Below, piece by piece: positions 50,684-60,027 of a DNA stretch of 64,000 nt; position 1 is the first letter of the stretch, and each line of letters begins with the position of its first letter. The position numbers and the translations under genes were made by a program. The notes beneath the pieces were generated by a model. The model saw only the letters and a program-made list of their open reading frames with translations. It was not told the DNA's origin and did no database searches. The stretch comes from Iodobacter violaceini (lineage in GTDB: Bacteria > Pseudomonadota > Gammaproteobacteria > Burkholderiales > Chitinibacteraceae), in NCBI RefSeq assembly GCF_011601265.1, contig NZ_JAAOLX010000007.1:186001-250000 (forward strand). Direction: 5' to 3'.

Positions 50684-51945
50684 TGCCCTTCTCTGCCCCG
50701 CTGCCCCCGCAAACGATGATTCCCCCCATGCTGAGAGCCTTGGTTTCAATCAGCTATGCCATTCTTAACAGGGAGGGCAATATCATCGACGCCAACGATG
50801 GCTTTTATCAGCTGCTCCGGCATGACCCAGCCTCAAGGCCCCTCGATATCAGCCCTTTTATCATTAACCCTGATTTCAACACCCTTCTCGCTCAGATTGG
50901 GAGCAATGAAGATGGCATTTTGCACCGGGGTATTCTTAACTTTCTGGACAGCCAGGGTTCCGGGCATTCGCAGAGGGGCATCGTGTATTGCCGCAATGGC
51001 AATATCGAGATAATCAGTGAATACGATATAAAAGAAAGCGAGCAGCTTATCCAAACCGTGCTCACCTTAAATCAGGAGCTGGCCGACAAACAACGCGAGC
51101 TGGTGCGCGCCAACCGAGCCCAGGACAGCCTGCTCAAAAAACTGCAAGAGACCCAAAGCCAGCTGCTGCACAGTGAAAAAATGGCCTCAGTTGGCCAGCT
51201 AGCTGCGGGTGTTGCCCACGAAATCAATAATCCTGTCGCCTTTGTCAGCGCCAATTTAGGCGTCATGGGCGAATATATCAACGATCTGTTGAGCGTGCTC
51301 GATGCCTACACCGCGGCCGAAACACTACTCCCCGCCGGTACCCTCGCAACAATCCGCCAGCTTTATCAAAAAAAAGATATCAGCTATCTGCGGGAAGACA
51401 GCCAGCAGCTGCTGAATGAATCCCGCGATGGGCTGCGGCGGGTACGGGATATTGTGCAAAATCTGAAAGAATTTTCTCAAATTGAACAGACAAGCTGGCG
51501 AATGGCAGACCTGCACAAAGGCCTTGAAAGCACGGTGCAAATGATTCAAAGCAAGCTCCGCCCCGATACCATCATCCGGCGCGAATACGGCAATATCCCG
51601 CTGCTGCAGTGCCATTTAGCAGAGATCAATCAAGTTTTTCTTAATATACTTACGAATGCCTTACAGGCCGTTGGCAAAAAAGGATTAATCAACCTGCGCA
51701 CAGGCTGTAATCAGGACTGGGTTTGGATAGAAATTGAGGACAACGGCTGCGGCATAGCACCAGAGCAGCAATCCAGGGTTTTTGAGCCATTTTTCACCAC
51801 CAGACCCGTAGGCAGCGGCACAGGCCTTGGGCTTTCTCAGGCATGGAAAATCATCACAGACCACGGTGGCCACATAGACTTAAACAGCAACCCAGGCCAA
51901 GGCAGCCTCTTTCGTATTCGCTTGCCCTTAGTCAGGGCATGTTGA
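50683..51945 (+). CDS. PAS histidine kinase coupled to the cobalamin-domain protein
   Basis: 420 aa from ATG 50683, sharing the TGATG overlap with the upstream gene. PAS-like N-terminus (about 15-120, 'ISYAILNREGNIIDANDGFY', 'PFIINPDFNTLL'), coiled coil, H179 in 'AAGVAHEINNPVAFVSAN', 'DIVQNLKEFSQIE', N-box 'NQVFLNILTNALQAV', G boxes 'DNGCGIAPEQQSRVFEPFF' and 'GSGTGLGLSQAWK'. No membrane helix and no receiver domain; no response regulator lies next to it. The catalytic half is paralogous to the two kinases of the petC-sspA island. Probably takes its signal from the B12 protein. Confidence 0.92.
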   Translation: MPFSAPLPPQTMIPPMLRALVSISYAILNREGNIIDANDGFYQLLRHDPASRPLDISPFIINPDFNTLLAQIGSNEDGILHRGILNFLDSQGSGHSQRGIVYCRNGNIEIISEYDIKESEQLIQTVLTLNQELADKQRELVRANRAQDSLLKKLQETQSQLLHSEKMASVGQLAAGVAHEINNPVAFVSANLGVMGEYINDLLSVLDAYTAAETLLPAGTLATIRQLYQKKDISYLREDSQQLLNESRDGLRRVRDIVQNLKEFSQIEQTSWRMADLHKGLESTVQMIQSKLRPDTIIRREYGNIPLLQCHLAEINQVFLNILTNALQAVGKKGLINLRTGCNQDWVWIEIEDNGCGIAPEQQSRVFEPFFTTRPVGSGTGLGLSQAWKIITDHGGHIDLNSNPGQGSLFRIRLPLVRAC

Positions 51946-52064
51946 CGTTTCATTCACAAGAGAGCTGAGCCCATAAAGCCATGCTAAGCAATCCTATTAA
52001 ATTCAAAACTGCGCTTACATGCGCCACTTTATCAACCTGATACTATTTCAATATACTTACAAAA

Positions 52065-52079
52065 CACTGTGTTACAGTG
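52065..52079. promoter_or_regulatory. Palindrome CACTGT-N3-ACAGTG upstream of the S9 peptidase gene
   Basis: A perfect 6+6 inverted repeat with a 3-base spacer, 68 bases before the peptidase ATG, in an otherwise AT-rich segment. It resembles an operator for a dimeric regulator, but no matching regulator is nearby, so the assignment is tentative. Confidence 0.35.
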
Positions 52080-52146
52080 AGGCACAAGATGCAAAACCTG
52101 CCCAATGCAGCTATTGCCCCGCCCATAAGCTATTGAAAAAGATCCT

Positions 52147-54522
52147 ATGCGCCTACTTTTGCTACTTACCCTGATGATGAGCCCTCTTGCTATGGCTGCC
52201 TATCAAACCCCGCCAGCCGAATTACAAGCCATCGCTGATGCCCCGCGTGGCCCCTTATTCCGCCTGGGGCCTAAGCACGGCACGGCACTGCTGCTCAGCC
52301 TGCCGGGTTTGCCCGGCATCAGCGATGTGGCTCAGCCCGAATTAAAACTCGCGGGCCTGCGTATCAACCCAAAAATGAGCAGCCAAAGCCGCTTTGATTT
52401 TGCCAATGGTGCCAGCCTGCTGGATATCAAAACCGGACTAAGCCGCAATATCAGCGGCCTGCCGAAGGAAGCGCGGATTGCAGATACGGCATGGTCGGCC
52501 AATGAGCGCTGGATTGCCTTTAGCCGCTGGGGCGATGCAGGTGTAGAGCTTTGGCTGATTGACGTCGCCCAAGCCAGTGCCCGGCCTTTGATTAAAGACC
52601 CCATCAACGCCATTGCAGGGGCAGGCTTTAGCTGGCTAAGTGCCAGCGAGCAATTGCTGGTGCAGCTTAAACCCGCAGGCACAGCGCCTACGGCAGCACT
52701 CACTCCAAGTGGCCCCAATACCCAGGACAGCCAGCCAGGCGCTAAAAGCGCAATCCGCACCTATGCAGATATGCTGAAAACACCGGCAGACGCCGATCTG
52801 CTCGACTGGCATCTGCAAAGCCAGCTGGCCACTGTCAGCCTGAAAGGCGAAATCAAAAAAATCGCCCAGCCACTGACCCTGCTGGCTGCCAGCGCGTCCC
52901 CTGATGGTGAATTGATTCTGACCACCTCGCTGCGCCGTCCTTATTCTTATCTGCTGCCGGTTTCTTACTTCCCGCAAGCGGTAGAGGTTTGGAATAAGCA
53001 GGGCAAGCTGCTTAAAACAGTGGCACTGCCGCTGCAAGACCGTATCCCGCCGGGCAACGACGCCGTATCCAAAGAGCCGCGTGATTTTGCATGGCGCAAA
53101 GATCTGCCCGCCACACTCACCTGGCTGGAAGCGCAGGATGGCGGCAATCCGGCGACAGAAGCAAAAACACGCGATGCGATCTTCCAGCAAAGCGCGCCCT
53201 TCACCGCCCCGCCACAAAAGCTGATCGGGCTGGCCTGGCGTGCCTCATCTCTTCAATGGGGAAGTGGCGATCTGGCACTGGTTGAAGAATCATGGTGGAA
53301 AACGCGCGATACCCGCACCTGGCGCATCCACCCCGATCACCCGGAGCAGGCACCTGAGCTGCTGGTGGCCCGTAAATCTGAAGACCGCTACGCCGATCCC
53401 GGCGAACCGGTAATGGCAAAAAACGCCTACGGCCAGAACATCATTAAAAGCGATGGCAAGGCTATTTATCTGATTGGTGAAGGCGCAGGCCCTGAAGGCG
53501 ACCGGCCCTTTTTAGACCGCTATGAATTGGCCAGCAAAAAATCGGTACGCCTCTGGCAATCGCAAGCCCCATTTTATGAAATCCCCGTTGCGATGCTGGA
53601 TGAGAACCGCTTTATCAGCAGCCGTGAAGCCACGACCGAAAGGCCCAACTTCTACCTGCGGGACTTAACGGGCAGCAGCCGTGCGCTCACCCAATTCCCG
53701 CATCCCACACCACAGCTTAAAGGCGTGCAAAAGCAGAAAATTCAGTACCCACGTAAAGATGGCGTGATGCTGGATGCCACGCTTTATCTGCCCGCAGGCT
53801 ACGAAGCAAAACGCGATGGCCCGCTGCCGATGCTGATGTGGGCTTACCCGCGCGAATTTAAAAACGCCCAGCTTGCCAGCCAGGTGCGCGAATCGCCTTA
53901 CCGCTTTAACCGCATCAGCTATAACGGCCCGCAAGCCATGCTGGCCCGTGGCTACGCCGTGCTCGACAACCCCGCCATGCCGATAGTGGGCGAAGGCAAA
54001 ACCGAGCCTAACGATAACTATCTGCCGCAGCTCACCATGAATGCCGAAGCCGCAGTGGATGCCGTGGTAAAGCTGGGCGTTGCTGATCGCAATAAAATCG
54101 CCGTCGGCGGCCATAGCTATGGCGCATTTATGACGGCCAATCTGCTGGCGCATACCCGCCTGTTTAAAGCAGGCATCGCCAGATCCGGCGCGTATAACCG
54201 CACGCTGACTCCCTTTGGCTTTCAATCTGAAGACCGCAATTTTTGGGAAGCCAAGCCCGTCTACCAGGCCATGGCCCCCTTCAACTTCGCAGATCAAATC
54301 AAAGACCCGCTGCTCTTAATTCATGGCGAAATGGATAACAATTCCGGCACCTTCCCCGTGCAAAGCGAGCGCATGTACCAGGCCCTGCAAGGCTTGGGCG
54401 CAAGAGCACGCCTCGTGATGCTGCCCAATGAAAGCCATGGCTACCGCGCCCGCGAATCCATTATGCAAATGCTGTGGGAGCAGGATCAGTGGCTGGAAAC
54501 CTATTTAAAAACCAAGCCATAA
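52147..54522 (+). CDS. S9 family prolyl-oligopeptidase-like exported peptidase
   Basis: 791 aa. Signal peptide ('LLLLLTLMMSPLAMAAYQ', cleavage near residue 18), an N-terminal beta-propeller (about 30-530), and a C-terminal alpha/beta-hydrolase domain: Ser in 'VGGHSYGAFMTANLL', Asp in 'LLIHGEMDNNSGTFPVQSERM', His in 'LPNESHGYRARES'. The long propeller and 'GEMDNNSGTFP' phrase resemble the S9D glutamyl-endopeptidase group. Periplasmic or secreted, cleaving peptides after Glu or Pro; the preference is not certain. Stands alone with its own terminator. Confidence 0.9.
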   Translation: MRLLLLLTLMMSPLAMAAYQTPPAELQAIADAPRGPLFRLGPKHGTALLLSLPGLPGISDVAQPELKLAGLRINPKMSSQSRFDFANGASLLDIKTGLSRNISGLPKEARIADTAWSANERWIAFSRWGDAGVELWLIDVAQASARPLIKDPINAIAGAGFSWLSASEQLLVQLKPAGTAPTAALTPSGPNTQDSQPGAKSAIRTYADMLKTPADADLLDWHLQSQLATVSLKGEIKKIAQPLTLLAASASPDGELILTTSLRRPYSYLLPVSYFPQAVEVWNKQGKLLKTVALPLQDRIPPGNDAVSKEPRDFAWRKDLPATLTWLEAQDGGNPATEAKTRDAIFQQSAPFTAPPQKLIGLAWRASSLQWGSGDLALVEESWWKTRDTRTWRIHPDHPEQAPELLVARKSEDRYADPGEPVMAKNAYGQNIIKSDGKAIYLIGEGAGPEGDRPFLDRYELASKKSVRLWQSQAPFYEIPVAMLDENRFISSREATTERPNFYLRDLTGSSRALTQFPHPTPQLKGVQKQKIQYPRKDGVMLDATLYLPAGYEAKRDGPLPMLMWAYPREFKNAQLASQVRESPYRFNRISYNGPQAMLARGYAVLDNPAMPIVGEGKTEPNDNYLPQLTMNAEAAVDAVVKLGVADRNKIAVGGHSYGAFMTANLLAHTRLFKAGIARSGAYNRTLTPFGFQSEDRNFWEAKPVYQAMAPFNFADQIKDPLLLIHGEMDNNSGTFPVQSERMYQALQGLGARARLVMLPNESHGYRARESIMQMLWEQDQWLETYLKTKP

Positions 54523-54525
54523 AAC

Positions 54526-54554
54526 AAAAAAACCCATCCCTGGATGGGTTTTTT
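54526..54554 (+). terminator. Rho-independent terminator after the S9 peptidase gene
   Basis: AACCCATCC (54531-54539) and GGATGGGTT (54542-54550) form a hairpin flanked by an A run and a T run. Confidence 0.88.
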
Positions 54555-54714
54555 GCTGAAAATTGAAGCGGCACTCCCGCAAAATTCTATTGGCATCAAT
54601 CAATATATTTGTCATGCTTACATGCAGACAGAAAACAACAACCGTTTAAAAAATTGACACAAAGCTCATGCCGTTTTACCACGCCATGGGCCCATTCATA
54701 AACAGAAGAGCAAG

Positions 54715-54939
54715 ATGATTAAAGTAAAACAAACGGTACAGTTTCGCAGAAGCCAGATTCAGTACCTTAAACCCGAAATTGGCCGTCTGCTGGACCGGCG
54801 CAAAGGCTATGTACTGGATGTGTTTGTGCCCCTTGGCGGAACAAAAAGTCTAGTCAAAGTCCGCTGGATAGCCCGCCGCCCCACCGAAAACGATGTCACG
54901 ATGGAACATCCGATCGAAGACTTAGAAGCGATTGCTTAA
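54715..54939 (+). CDS. Small hypothetical protein (74 aa)
   Basis: A 74-aa, basic-to-neutral soluble protein, 'MIKVKQTVQFRRSQIQYLKP' to 'PIEDLEAIA'. No recognised family and no signal. The coding call rests on composition, a purine-rich ribosome site (AGAAGAGCAAG), and a TTGACA -35-like hexamer near 54653, with only a poor -10 partner (TACCAC). Role unknown. Confidence 0.55.
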   Translation: MIKVKQTVQFRRSQIQYLKPEIGRLLDRRKGYVLDVFVPLGGTKSLVKVRWIARRPTENDVTMEHPIEDLEAIA

Positions 54940-55028
54940 CACCTCTGCTTACCTATGATGGCTTTTTTCAATGCCCATCAGGAAACACACCAAATTTAAA
55001 CCATCATTCTATGGCGCCTTAACGGATC

Positions 55029-55553
55029 ATGACGATACTGACTACTGCACGCCTGCGCCTCGAAGCAATCAGCGACCACCATTTTGACGGGCTGTTCAAA
55101 ATGAATAGTCAGCCAGAAGTCATGCGGTACATCACCGGCAAACCAGAGACACCAACAGAAACCCGGGCAATGATAGAGCGCGTCAAGGCCCGCTGGACAG
55201 AATACGGATTCTCCTGGTGGAGTTTCATCGAAACCGACAGCGATGAAATCATAGGCGCAGGCTGCATACAACACTTGGGGCGTGACCCGGCCAATCCTCT
55301 GGAAATAGGCTGGCGTCTGCGTAAAGACAAATGGGGGCTGGGTTATGCATCAGAAGCCGCACAAGCGATGGCCGCATTTGCTTTTGACAAACTGGAAGCA
55401 GACTCCTTATACGCCGTCTGCCATCAGGATAATCATGGATCAGCCCATGTTATGAAAAAATTAGGCATGCAATATCGCGGCACAGAGCACTGGTATGAAA
55501 TGGATACTGCAGTATGGTCTATGGATAAAGCAGCCTGGAGAGCAAAAGAGTAG
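55029..55553 (+). CDS. RimJ/RimL-like GNAT acetyltransferase
   Basis: 174 aa of the RimJ-like GNAT group (Acetyltransf_3). Start 'TILTTARLRLEAISDHHFDG', 'MRYITGKPETPTETRAMIER', 'GAGCIQHLG', acetyl-CoA loop region 'LRKDKWGLGYASEAAQAMAA', and 'NHGSAHVMKKLGMQYRGTE'. Members acetylate protein N-termini or small molecules; the substrate is unknown. ATG 55029 has only a weak ribosome site. Monocistronic. Confidence 0.9.
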   Translation: MTILTTARLRLEAISDHHFDGLFKMNSQPEVMRYITGKPETPTETRAMIERVKARWTEYGFSWWSFIETDSDEIIGAGCIQHLGRDPANPLEIGWRLRKDKWGLGYASEAAQAMAAFAFDKLEADSLYAVCHQDNHGSAHVMKKLGMQYRGTEHWYEMDTAVWSMDKAAWRAKE

Positions 55554-55610
55554 TTCTGGCAGATGAACATTCAAACCGTGTGTTCACTCCGGATTTGCCA
55601 GTTTATACCC

Positions 55611-55643
55611 AAAAAAAGCCCATCAACGTGATGGGCTTTTTTT
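55611..55643. terminator. Bidirectional terminator between GNAT gene and rsmB
   Basis: AAAAGCCCATCA and TGATGGGCTTTT form a stem around ACG, with A and T runs on both sides, serving the converging genes. Confidence 0.9.
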
Positions 55644-55659
55644 CATAACGCGGAAGCCA

Positions 55660-56928
55660 TTAATCTCTTTGCATTACCGCCGCAAAGAAAGCATCGGCCT
55701 GATGCAGATGCGGAGATAATTTGAAGTAAGGGCCGGTCAGCGGGATTTCTACTTGTTCGGCTTTCAGCAGCTCTGCCGCATCCAGCAGTTTGAAATCTGG
55801 GTTAGCGGCAAGGAAGGCTTCAACAATGGCTTCGTTTTCGGATGGCAAGAAGCTGCAGGTGGCGTAAACCAGGCGGCCAGCGGATTTTACCAGGCGTGAA
55901 GCGGAGGCCAGAATACTGGCTTGCATGGTGTTCAATTCGGCCACGCTTTGCGGGTTCTGACGGAATTTCAGATCGGGATTGCGGCGTACTGTGCCCATGC
56001 CAGAACAAGGTGCATCCACCAGAACAGCGTCGATTTTGCCAACCAGACGCTTCACTTTCTGATCATTTTCGCTGGAAATCAGCTGTGCATTCACATTGGA
56101 AAGCCCGGAGCGGGCCAGACGGGGCTTGAAGTTATTCAGGCGTTTTTCTGACACATCAAAAGCATAGAGGCGGCCGCTGGAATTCATCATTGCACCCAAG
56201 AGCAGGGTTTTACCACCCGCACCCGCGCAGAAATCCACCACCATCTGGCCGCGCTTTGCGCCGGTAAGCAGACCCAAGAGCTGGCTGCCTTCATCCTGTA
56301 CTTCCACACGGCCTTCGGTAAAGGCGCGGTATTTATTAATGGCTGGCTTGCCAGTCACACGCAGCCCCCAAGGAGAGTAAGGCGTTGGGATGGTGTCGAT
56401 TCCGCCCACGTCTTTCAGCTCGGCAGCTACCTGCTCACGCTTGGCTTTTAAGCTGTTTACACGCAGATCCAGTGCGGCAGCGCCTTGCAGGCCAGCGCCC
56501 AGCGCAAGGATATCAGCGTCTGTCATGCCGCCAGCGATCAGATCATTCACGACCCATTCCGGCAAATCGGCACGTACATATACCGGTGCTTCGGCGAGTT
56601 TTTTGCTTTTACAGAGAGCAAAATTGTCTTTTTCTGTATCCGGGAACCAGTCGCCGCATTCACGCAAATTGCGGCGCTCTACCACTACCAGGTAAGCAGT
56701 AAGCAGGCTGCGCGCATTAGCCGGGCCACCTAAAACCCATTCCAGGCGAATTTTATTGCGCAAAATGCCATACACGCATTCGGCAATCATATGGCGGTCC
56801 TGCCCGCCCAGATTGGGATTGCTGCGAAAGAAACGCGACATGGTGGCATCGGACGGGGCGGCAAACACCAGCATTTCGGACAGAACAGAAATAGCGGCGT
56901 GGTAACGGGTATTATTTAAAGCAATCAT
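55660..56928 (-). CDS. rsmB: 16S rRNA (cytosine-C5)-methyltransferase, RsmB/Sun family
   Basis: 422 aa, similar in length to E. coli RsmB (m5C967). An N-terminal NusB-like helical domain is followed by the SAM-dependent domain: 'VVDFCAGAGGKTLLLGAMM', 'DAPCSGMGTVRRNPDLK' (catalytic-cycle Cys) and 'LVYATCSFLPSENEAIVEAF' (nucleophile Cys). Alternative paralogues (RsmF type) exist, so the exact target base is an inference. Follows the DUF3108 gene by 5 bases in the purM-purN-DUF3108-rsmB direction. Confidence 0.9.
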   Translation of the reverse strand: MIALNNTRYHAAISVLSEMLVFAAPSDATMSRFFRSNPNLGGQDRHMIAECVYGILRNKIRLEWVLGGPANARSLLTAYLVVVERRNLRECGDWFPDTEKDNFALCKSKKLAEAPVYVRADLPEWVVNDLIAGGMTDADILALGAGLQGAAALDLRVNSLKAKREQVAAELKDVGGIDTIPTPYSPWGLRVTGKPAINKYRAFTEGRVEVQDEGSQLLGLLTGAKRGQMVVDFCAGAGGKTLLLGAMMNSSGRLYAFDVSEKRLNNFKPRLARSGLSNVNAQLISSENDQKVKRLVGKIDAVLVDAPCSGMGTVRRNPDLKFRQNPQSVAELNTMQASILASASRLVKSAGRLVYATCSFLPSENEAIVEAFLAANPDFKLLDAAELLKAEQVEIPLTGPYFKLSPHLHQADAFFAAVMQRD

Positions 56929-56933
56929 GTCTT

Positions 56934-58088
56934 TTATCTTCGCATCATGCGGTTGGAGTTGGAGTTATGGCTATTGCTTGGAGGCTCCAGCACCATTTCC
57001 CCATTAATTTTTATATCATTAGCCCAGATATCGAAGCTGCCTTCGCTACCCAGTGATAAGGTCATTCGTACTGGCATATTGTGCCACTGTGGTGCCAGCC
57101 AAAAATCAAAAGTGCGGTCTTCAAAACGGCCCCGCAGCAAAATGGCTTCGATTTGCCTGTCACCTAATCGCAGGCTGGCCTGACCGCTGATTTCAAACGG
57201 TACGTCTTTATAAATCTTACGGCCGCTGGCGACGGTAAAAGTAAAATCTTTCATCCGCGAGCCTTGTAAGGCCAGTTGAAAGGCCGCAGAGAAAATATCC
57301 TGATCGCCCGCTTTTAAAGCTTCAACCTTGCTGCTGCCACCATCTTTAATGGTGACTTGCATATCATCCCAGTTAAACAGGGCCTCATTAATCAGCTTTT
57401 CGTCACGATAATCTGCAAAGCGATGCGGAATCACCCCTTTTTGCCCTACTTCACCATCACTGATAAAAGTGCGTGATTTGCTAAATAATGCGCCACGAAG
57501 CTTTAGCGAATAATGGCCATTTACGGCCTTCCAGCTCATACGGATAGGGAAGATCCCATAAGCATAGGTAATTTCTACCGCTGCGGGATAAGTTTGCTCC
57601 GCCACTAAAGGGCTTTCTTTGAGCGGAGGCAATTCTTCTTCAACCACTGCCGAGGCAATCACCACCACAGGTTTAACACTGCTTGCGGCCGAAGCCTGCG
57701 GCAGTTCTTTTACAACTTCGCTGGCAGCCACTGCCACACTGCTTGCAACGCGCTCTGCGGCAGGAGGGCTGCTTGCAACCATCCTGACCGGAGATTTTTT
57801 GGCCGCCAGCACCACAGGTTTCTCTGCGGGTTTTTTATGCAGCACAGGCCCATGGTGTAAATAGACGACTTGATGATCCGCAGGTTTTACCCCTTTCAAA
57901 CCAGCAGGGCGGGCATCGTCTGCCTGCGCGATATCGCTCAGTTTTTGCGTGACTTTTTTTAGCTCACTTTCGGTGTAAGGTTGCTGCGTCAGCCAGGCAT
58001 AAATTTGCTCATTAAATATAGAGCCCAGATGCAACAGCAGGGACAGCAGAGCCGCAATCCCCAGCAGCAAGCCCGGCCAGCGCAACAT
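56934..58088 (-). CDS. DUF3108 domain-containing protein
   Basis: 384 aa. N-terminal membrane helix 'GLLLGIAALLSLLLHLGSIF' as signal anchor, a low-complexity Ala/Val/Pro/Lys linker (about 70-165), then a DUF3108 beta domain: 'VEITYAYGIFPIRMSWKAV', 'GHYSLKLRGALFSKSRTFIS', 'FRDEKLINEALFNWDD'-like segment and 'MTLSLGSEGSFDIWANDIKI'. The domain is predicted periplasmic and resembles lipoprotein-carrier barrels; function unknown. Overlaps purN by one base. Confidence 0.88.
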   Translation of the reverse strand: MLRWPGLLLGIAALLSLLLHLGSIFNEQIYAWLTQQPYTESELKKVTQKLSDIAQADDARPAGLKGVKPADHQVVYLHHGPVLHKKPAEKPVVLAAKKSPVRMVASSPPAAERVASSVAVAASEVVKELPQASAASSVKPVVVIASAVVEEELPPLKESPLVAEQTYPAAVEITYAYGIFPIRMSWKAVNGHYSLKLRGALFSKSRTFISDGEVGQKGVIPHRFADYRDEKLINEALFNWDDMQVTIKDGGSSKVEALKAGDQDIFSAAFQLALQGSRMKDFTFTVASGRKIYKDVPFEISGQASLRLGDRQIEAILLRGRFEDRTFDFWLAPQWHNMPVRMTLSLGSEGSFDIWANDIKINGEMVLEPPSNSHNSNSNRMMRR

Positions 58089-58723
58089 TAAAGCACCGGT
58101 GGCGCGATCAAAACGGCCGCAGGTGCGGGGCTATCCACGTGCACCCTGCCATTGATCAGCTTCAGGCGGTCTTCTACAAACCAGCGCACTGCCTGCGGGT
58201 AAATCAAATGCTCTTGCTCAAGCATTCTTGAGGATAAACTGGCTACTGTGTCGTCATCCAGCACGGCCAGCGCGGCCTGCAAAATAATAGGGCCATGATC
58301 CAGCTCGGCTGTCACAAAATGTACAGTGCAACCCGCAATTTTTACGCCATCAGCCAAAGCCCGCTCATGTGTATGCAGGCCAGTGTAAGCAGGCAGCAGG
58401 GACGGATGAATATTAATCAGGCGGCCAGCGTAGTGATTTACAAAGCCCGCCGTCAGAATACGCATAAAGCCCGCCAGCACGATTAAATCCGGGGCATAGC
58501 CATCAATCAGCGCAGCCAGTGCGGCATCAAAGGCCTCGCGGCCAGCATACAGCTTATGATCAAGCACGGCGGTGGCAATACCACGCTCTGCAGCCCAGGC
58601 AAGGCCTGCAGCATCGGGGCGGTTTGCAATTACGGCGCAGATATTTGCACCCGCAATTTGCGCGTCCACAATGGCCTGCATATTGCTGCCACGGCCGGAA
58701 ATCAGGATAACGATATTTTTCAT
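58088..58723 (-). CDS. purN: Phosphoribosylglycinamide formyltransferase
   Basis: 211 aa from ATG 58723. PurN formylates GAR with 10-formyl-tetrahydrofolate in purine synthesis. Words seen: 'NIVILISGRGSNMQAIVDAQ', 'GFMRILTAGFVNHYAGRLINIHPSLLPAYTGLHTHERAL' (in pieces, with the catalytic Asn-His) and 'GCTVHFVTAELDHGPII'. Lies 82 bases after purM; that gap carries two strong hairpins. Followed by DUF3108 with a one-base overlap. Confidence 0.96.
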   Translation of the reverse strand: MKNIVILISGRGSNMQAIVDAQIAGANICAVIANRPDAAGLAWAAERGIATAVLDHKLYAGREAFDAALAALIDGYAPDLIVLAGFMRILTAGFVNHYAGRLINIHPSLLPAYTGLHTHERALADGVKIAGCTVHFVTAELDHGPIILQAALAVLDDDTVASLSSRMLEQEHLIYPQAVRWFVEDRLKLINGRVHVDSPAPAAVLIAPPVL

Positions 58724-58740
58724 AAGTCTCAAAAGAGAAA

Positions 58741-58796
58741 GGGCGAGGTAAGTGCCCCTCGCCCAGTGTCTGCTCAGGCAGGCACGAGTGCCTGCC
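58741..58796. repeat. Two back-to-back hairpins in the purM-purN gap
   Basis: GGGCGAGG/CCTCGCCC (58741-58748 with 58757-58764) and GGCAGGCAC/GTGCCTGCC (58777-58785 with 58788-58796). There is no T run, so they look like REP-type palindromes that may tune purN relative to purM rather than simple terminators. Confidence 0.6.
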
Positions 58797-58805
58797 CTGC
58801 AACCA

Positions 58806-59843
58806 TTACATGACCTGAGTCTGGTGCTCATCACCCACACGGGCACGGATCGCGCCCAGGGTGTAAACGGTTTCACCTTCTGCCTGCAGCAGGGCAATCG
58901 CTGCATCGGCCTGGTCTGCCGCCACAATCACCACCATACCCACGCCACAGTTAAAGGTGCGGTACATTTCCTGCGCGTCCACATTGCCTTCTTTTTGCAG
59001 CCACTGGAATAACTTAGGCATGGTCCAGGACTTGGCATCGATGGCCGCAACGACGTTAGCTGGCAATACACGCGGTACGTTTTCGCTGATGCCGCCACCG
59101 GTAATATGCGCCATACCCTTGACCGGCAAAGCTTGCATAAGTTTCAACAACGGCTTCACGTAGATGCGTGTTGCAGCCATCACTACATCGGCCAGGCTCT
59201 TGCCGCCATCAAATTCTGCAGCGTAATCAGCTTCTGCGCGGTGCATAATTTTACGAATTAAGCTGTAGCCATTGGAGTGAGCACCGTTAGATGCCAGACC
59301 AAGCACCACATCACCCGGCGCAATATCGTCGCCGGTAATGATTTTGCTTTTTTCGACCACGCCGACTGCAAAGCCAGCCAGATCGTATTCACCCACCGGG
59401 TACATGCCTGGCATTTCTGCAGTTTCACCACCGATCAGCGCGCAGCCAGCCTGCTCGCAGCCATTGGCAATGCCGCGGATTACTTCAGTTGCATTTGGCA
59501 CATCGAGCTTGCCACAAGCGAAGTAATCGAGGAAGAATAATGGCTCGGCGCCTTGCACCAAGATATCATTCACACTCATCGCAACCAGATCAATCCCCAC
59601 GGTATCGTGACGATTCAGCTCAAAAGCGAGCTTCAGTTTAGTGCCCACACCATCGGTACCGGACACTAAAACAGGCTCTTGGTATTTTTTACTGATTTCG
59701 ACTAAACCGCCGAAACCGCCAATACCACTCAGCACCTCCGGGCGCATGGTACGCTTAGCGTAGGGCTTAATATTTTCAACCAACTGATCGCCGGCATCGA
59801 TATCGACACCCGCATCGCGGTAGCTCAAGCTTTGATTGGTCAT
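58806..59843 (-). CDS. purM: Phosphoribosylformylglycinamidine cyclo-ligase
   Basis: 345 aa from ATG 59843. AIR synthetase closes FGAM with ATP. Family words: '[17 protein letters not shown]', '[16 protein letters not shown]', '[20 protein letters not shown]', '[11 protein letters not shown]', '[16 protein letters not shown]' and '[10 protein letters not shown]'. The frame continues upstream into the hda side, but this start has GAGG and matches the known N-terminus. Divergent from hda across about 185 bases, the standard betaproteobacterial arrangement. Confidence 0.97.
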   Translation of the reverse strand: MTNQSLSYRDAGVDIDAGDQLVENIKPYAKRTMRPEVLSGIGGFGGLVEISKKYQEPVLVSGTDGVGTKLKLAFELNRHDTVGIDLVAMSVNDILVQGAEPLFFLDYFACGKLDVPNATEVIRGIANGCEQAGCALIGGETAEMPGMYPVGEYDLAGFAVGVVEKSKIITGDDIAPGDVVLGLASNGAHSNGYSLIRKIMHRAEADYAAEFDGGKSLADVVMAATRIYVKPLLKLMQALPVKGMAHITGGGISENVPRVLPANVVAAIDAKSWTMPKLFQWLQKEGNVDAQEMYRTFNCGVGMVVIVAADQADAAIALLQAEGETVYTLGAIRARVGDEHQTQVM

Positions 59844-60027
59844 GCAAGGCCTCGTGAAACTGGCAGCGCCACTAGGGGCTTCTGCGCTAGAATGGCGAAC
59901 ATTCGTTATATTAGTGCAGGTGAATGCCCCTTTTAGGAACCGCACCTGCCGCAAAGCCAGACATTTTATCGCATCTTGTGAAAAAACACCCGCACGCTTG
60001 TCATCGACCTCTTGGAGCCCCTCCCGC

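Noticed and set aside
52065-52079. LexA box reading of the palindrome upstream of the S9 peptidase
   Set aside because: LexA sites need CTG-N10-CAG; here the CTG and CAG are 5 bases apart. It is kept only as an unspecified palindrome.
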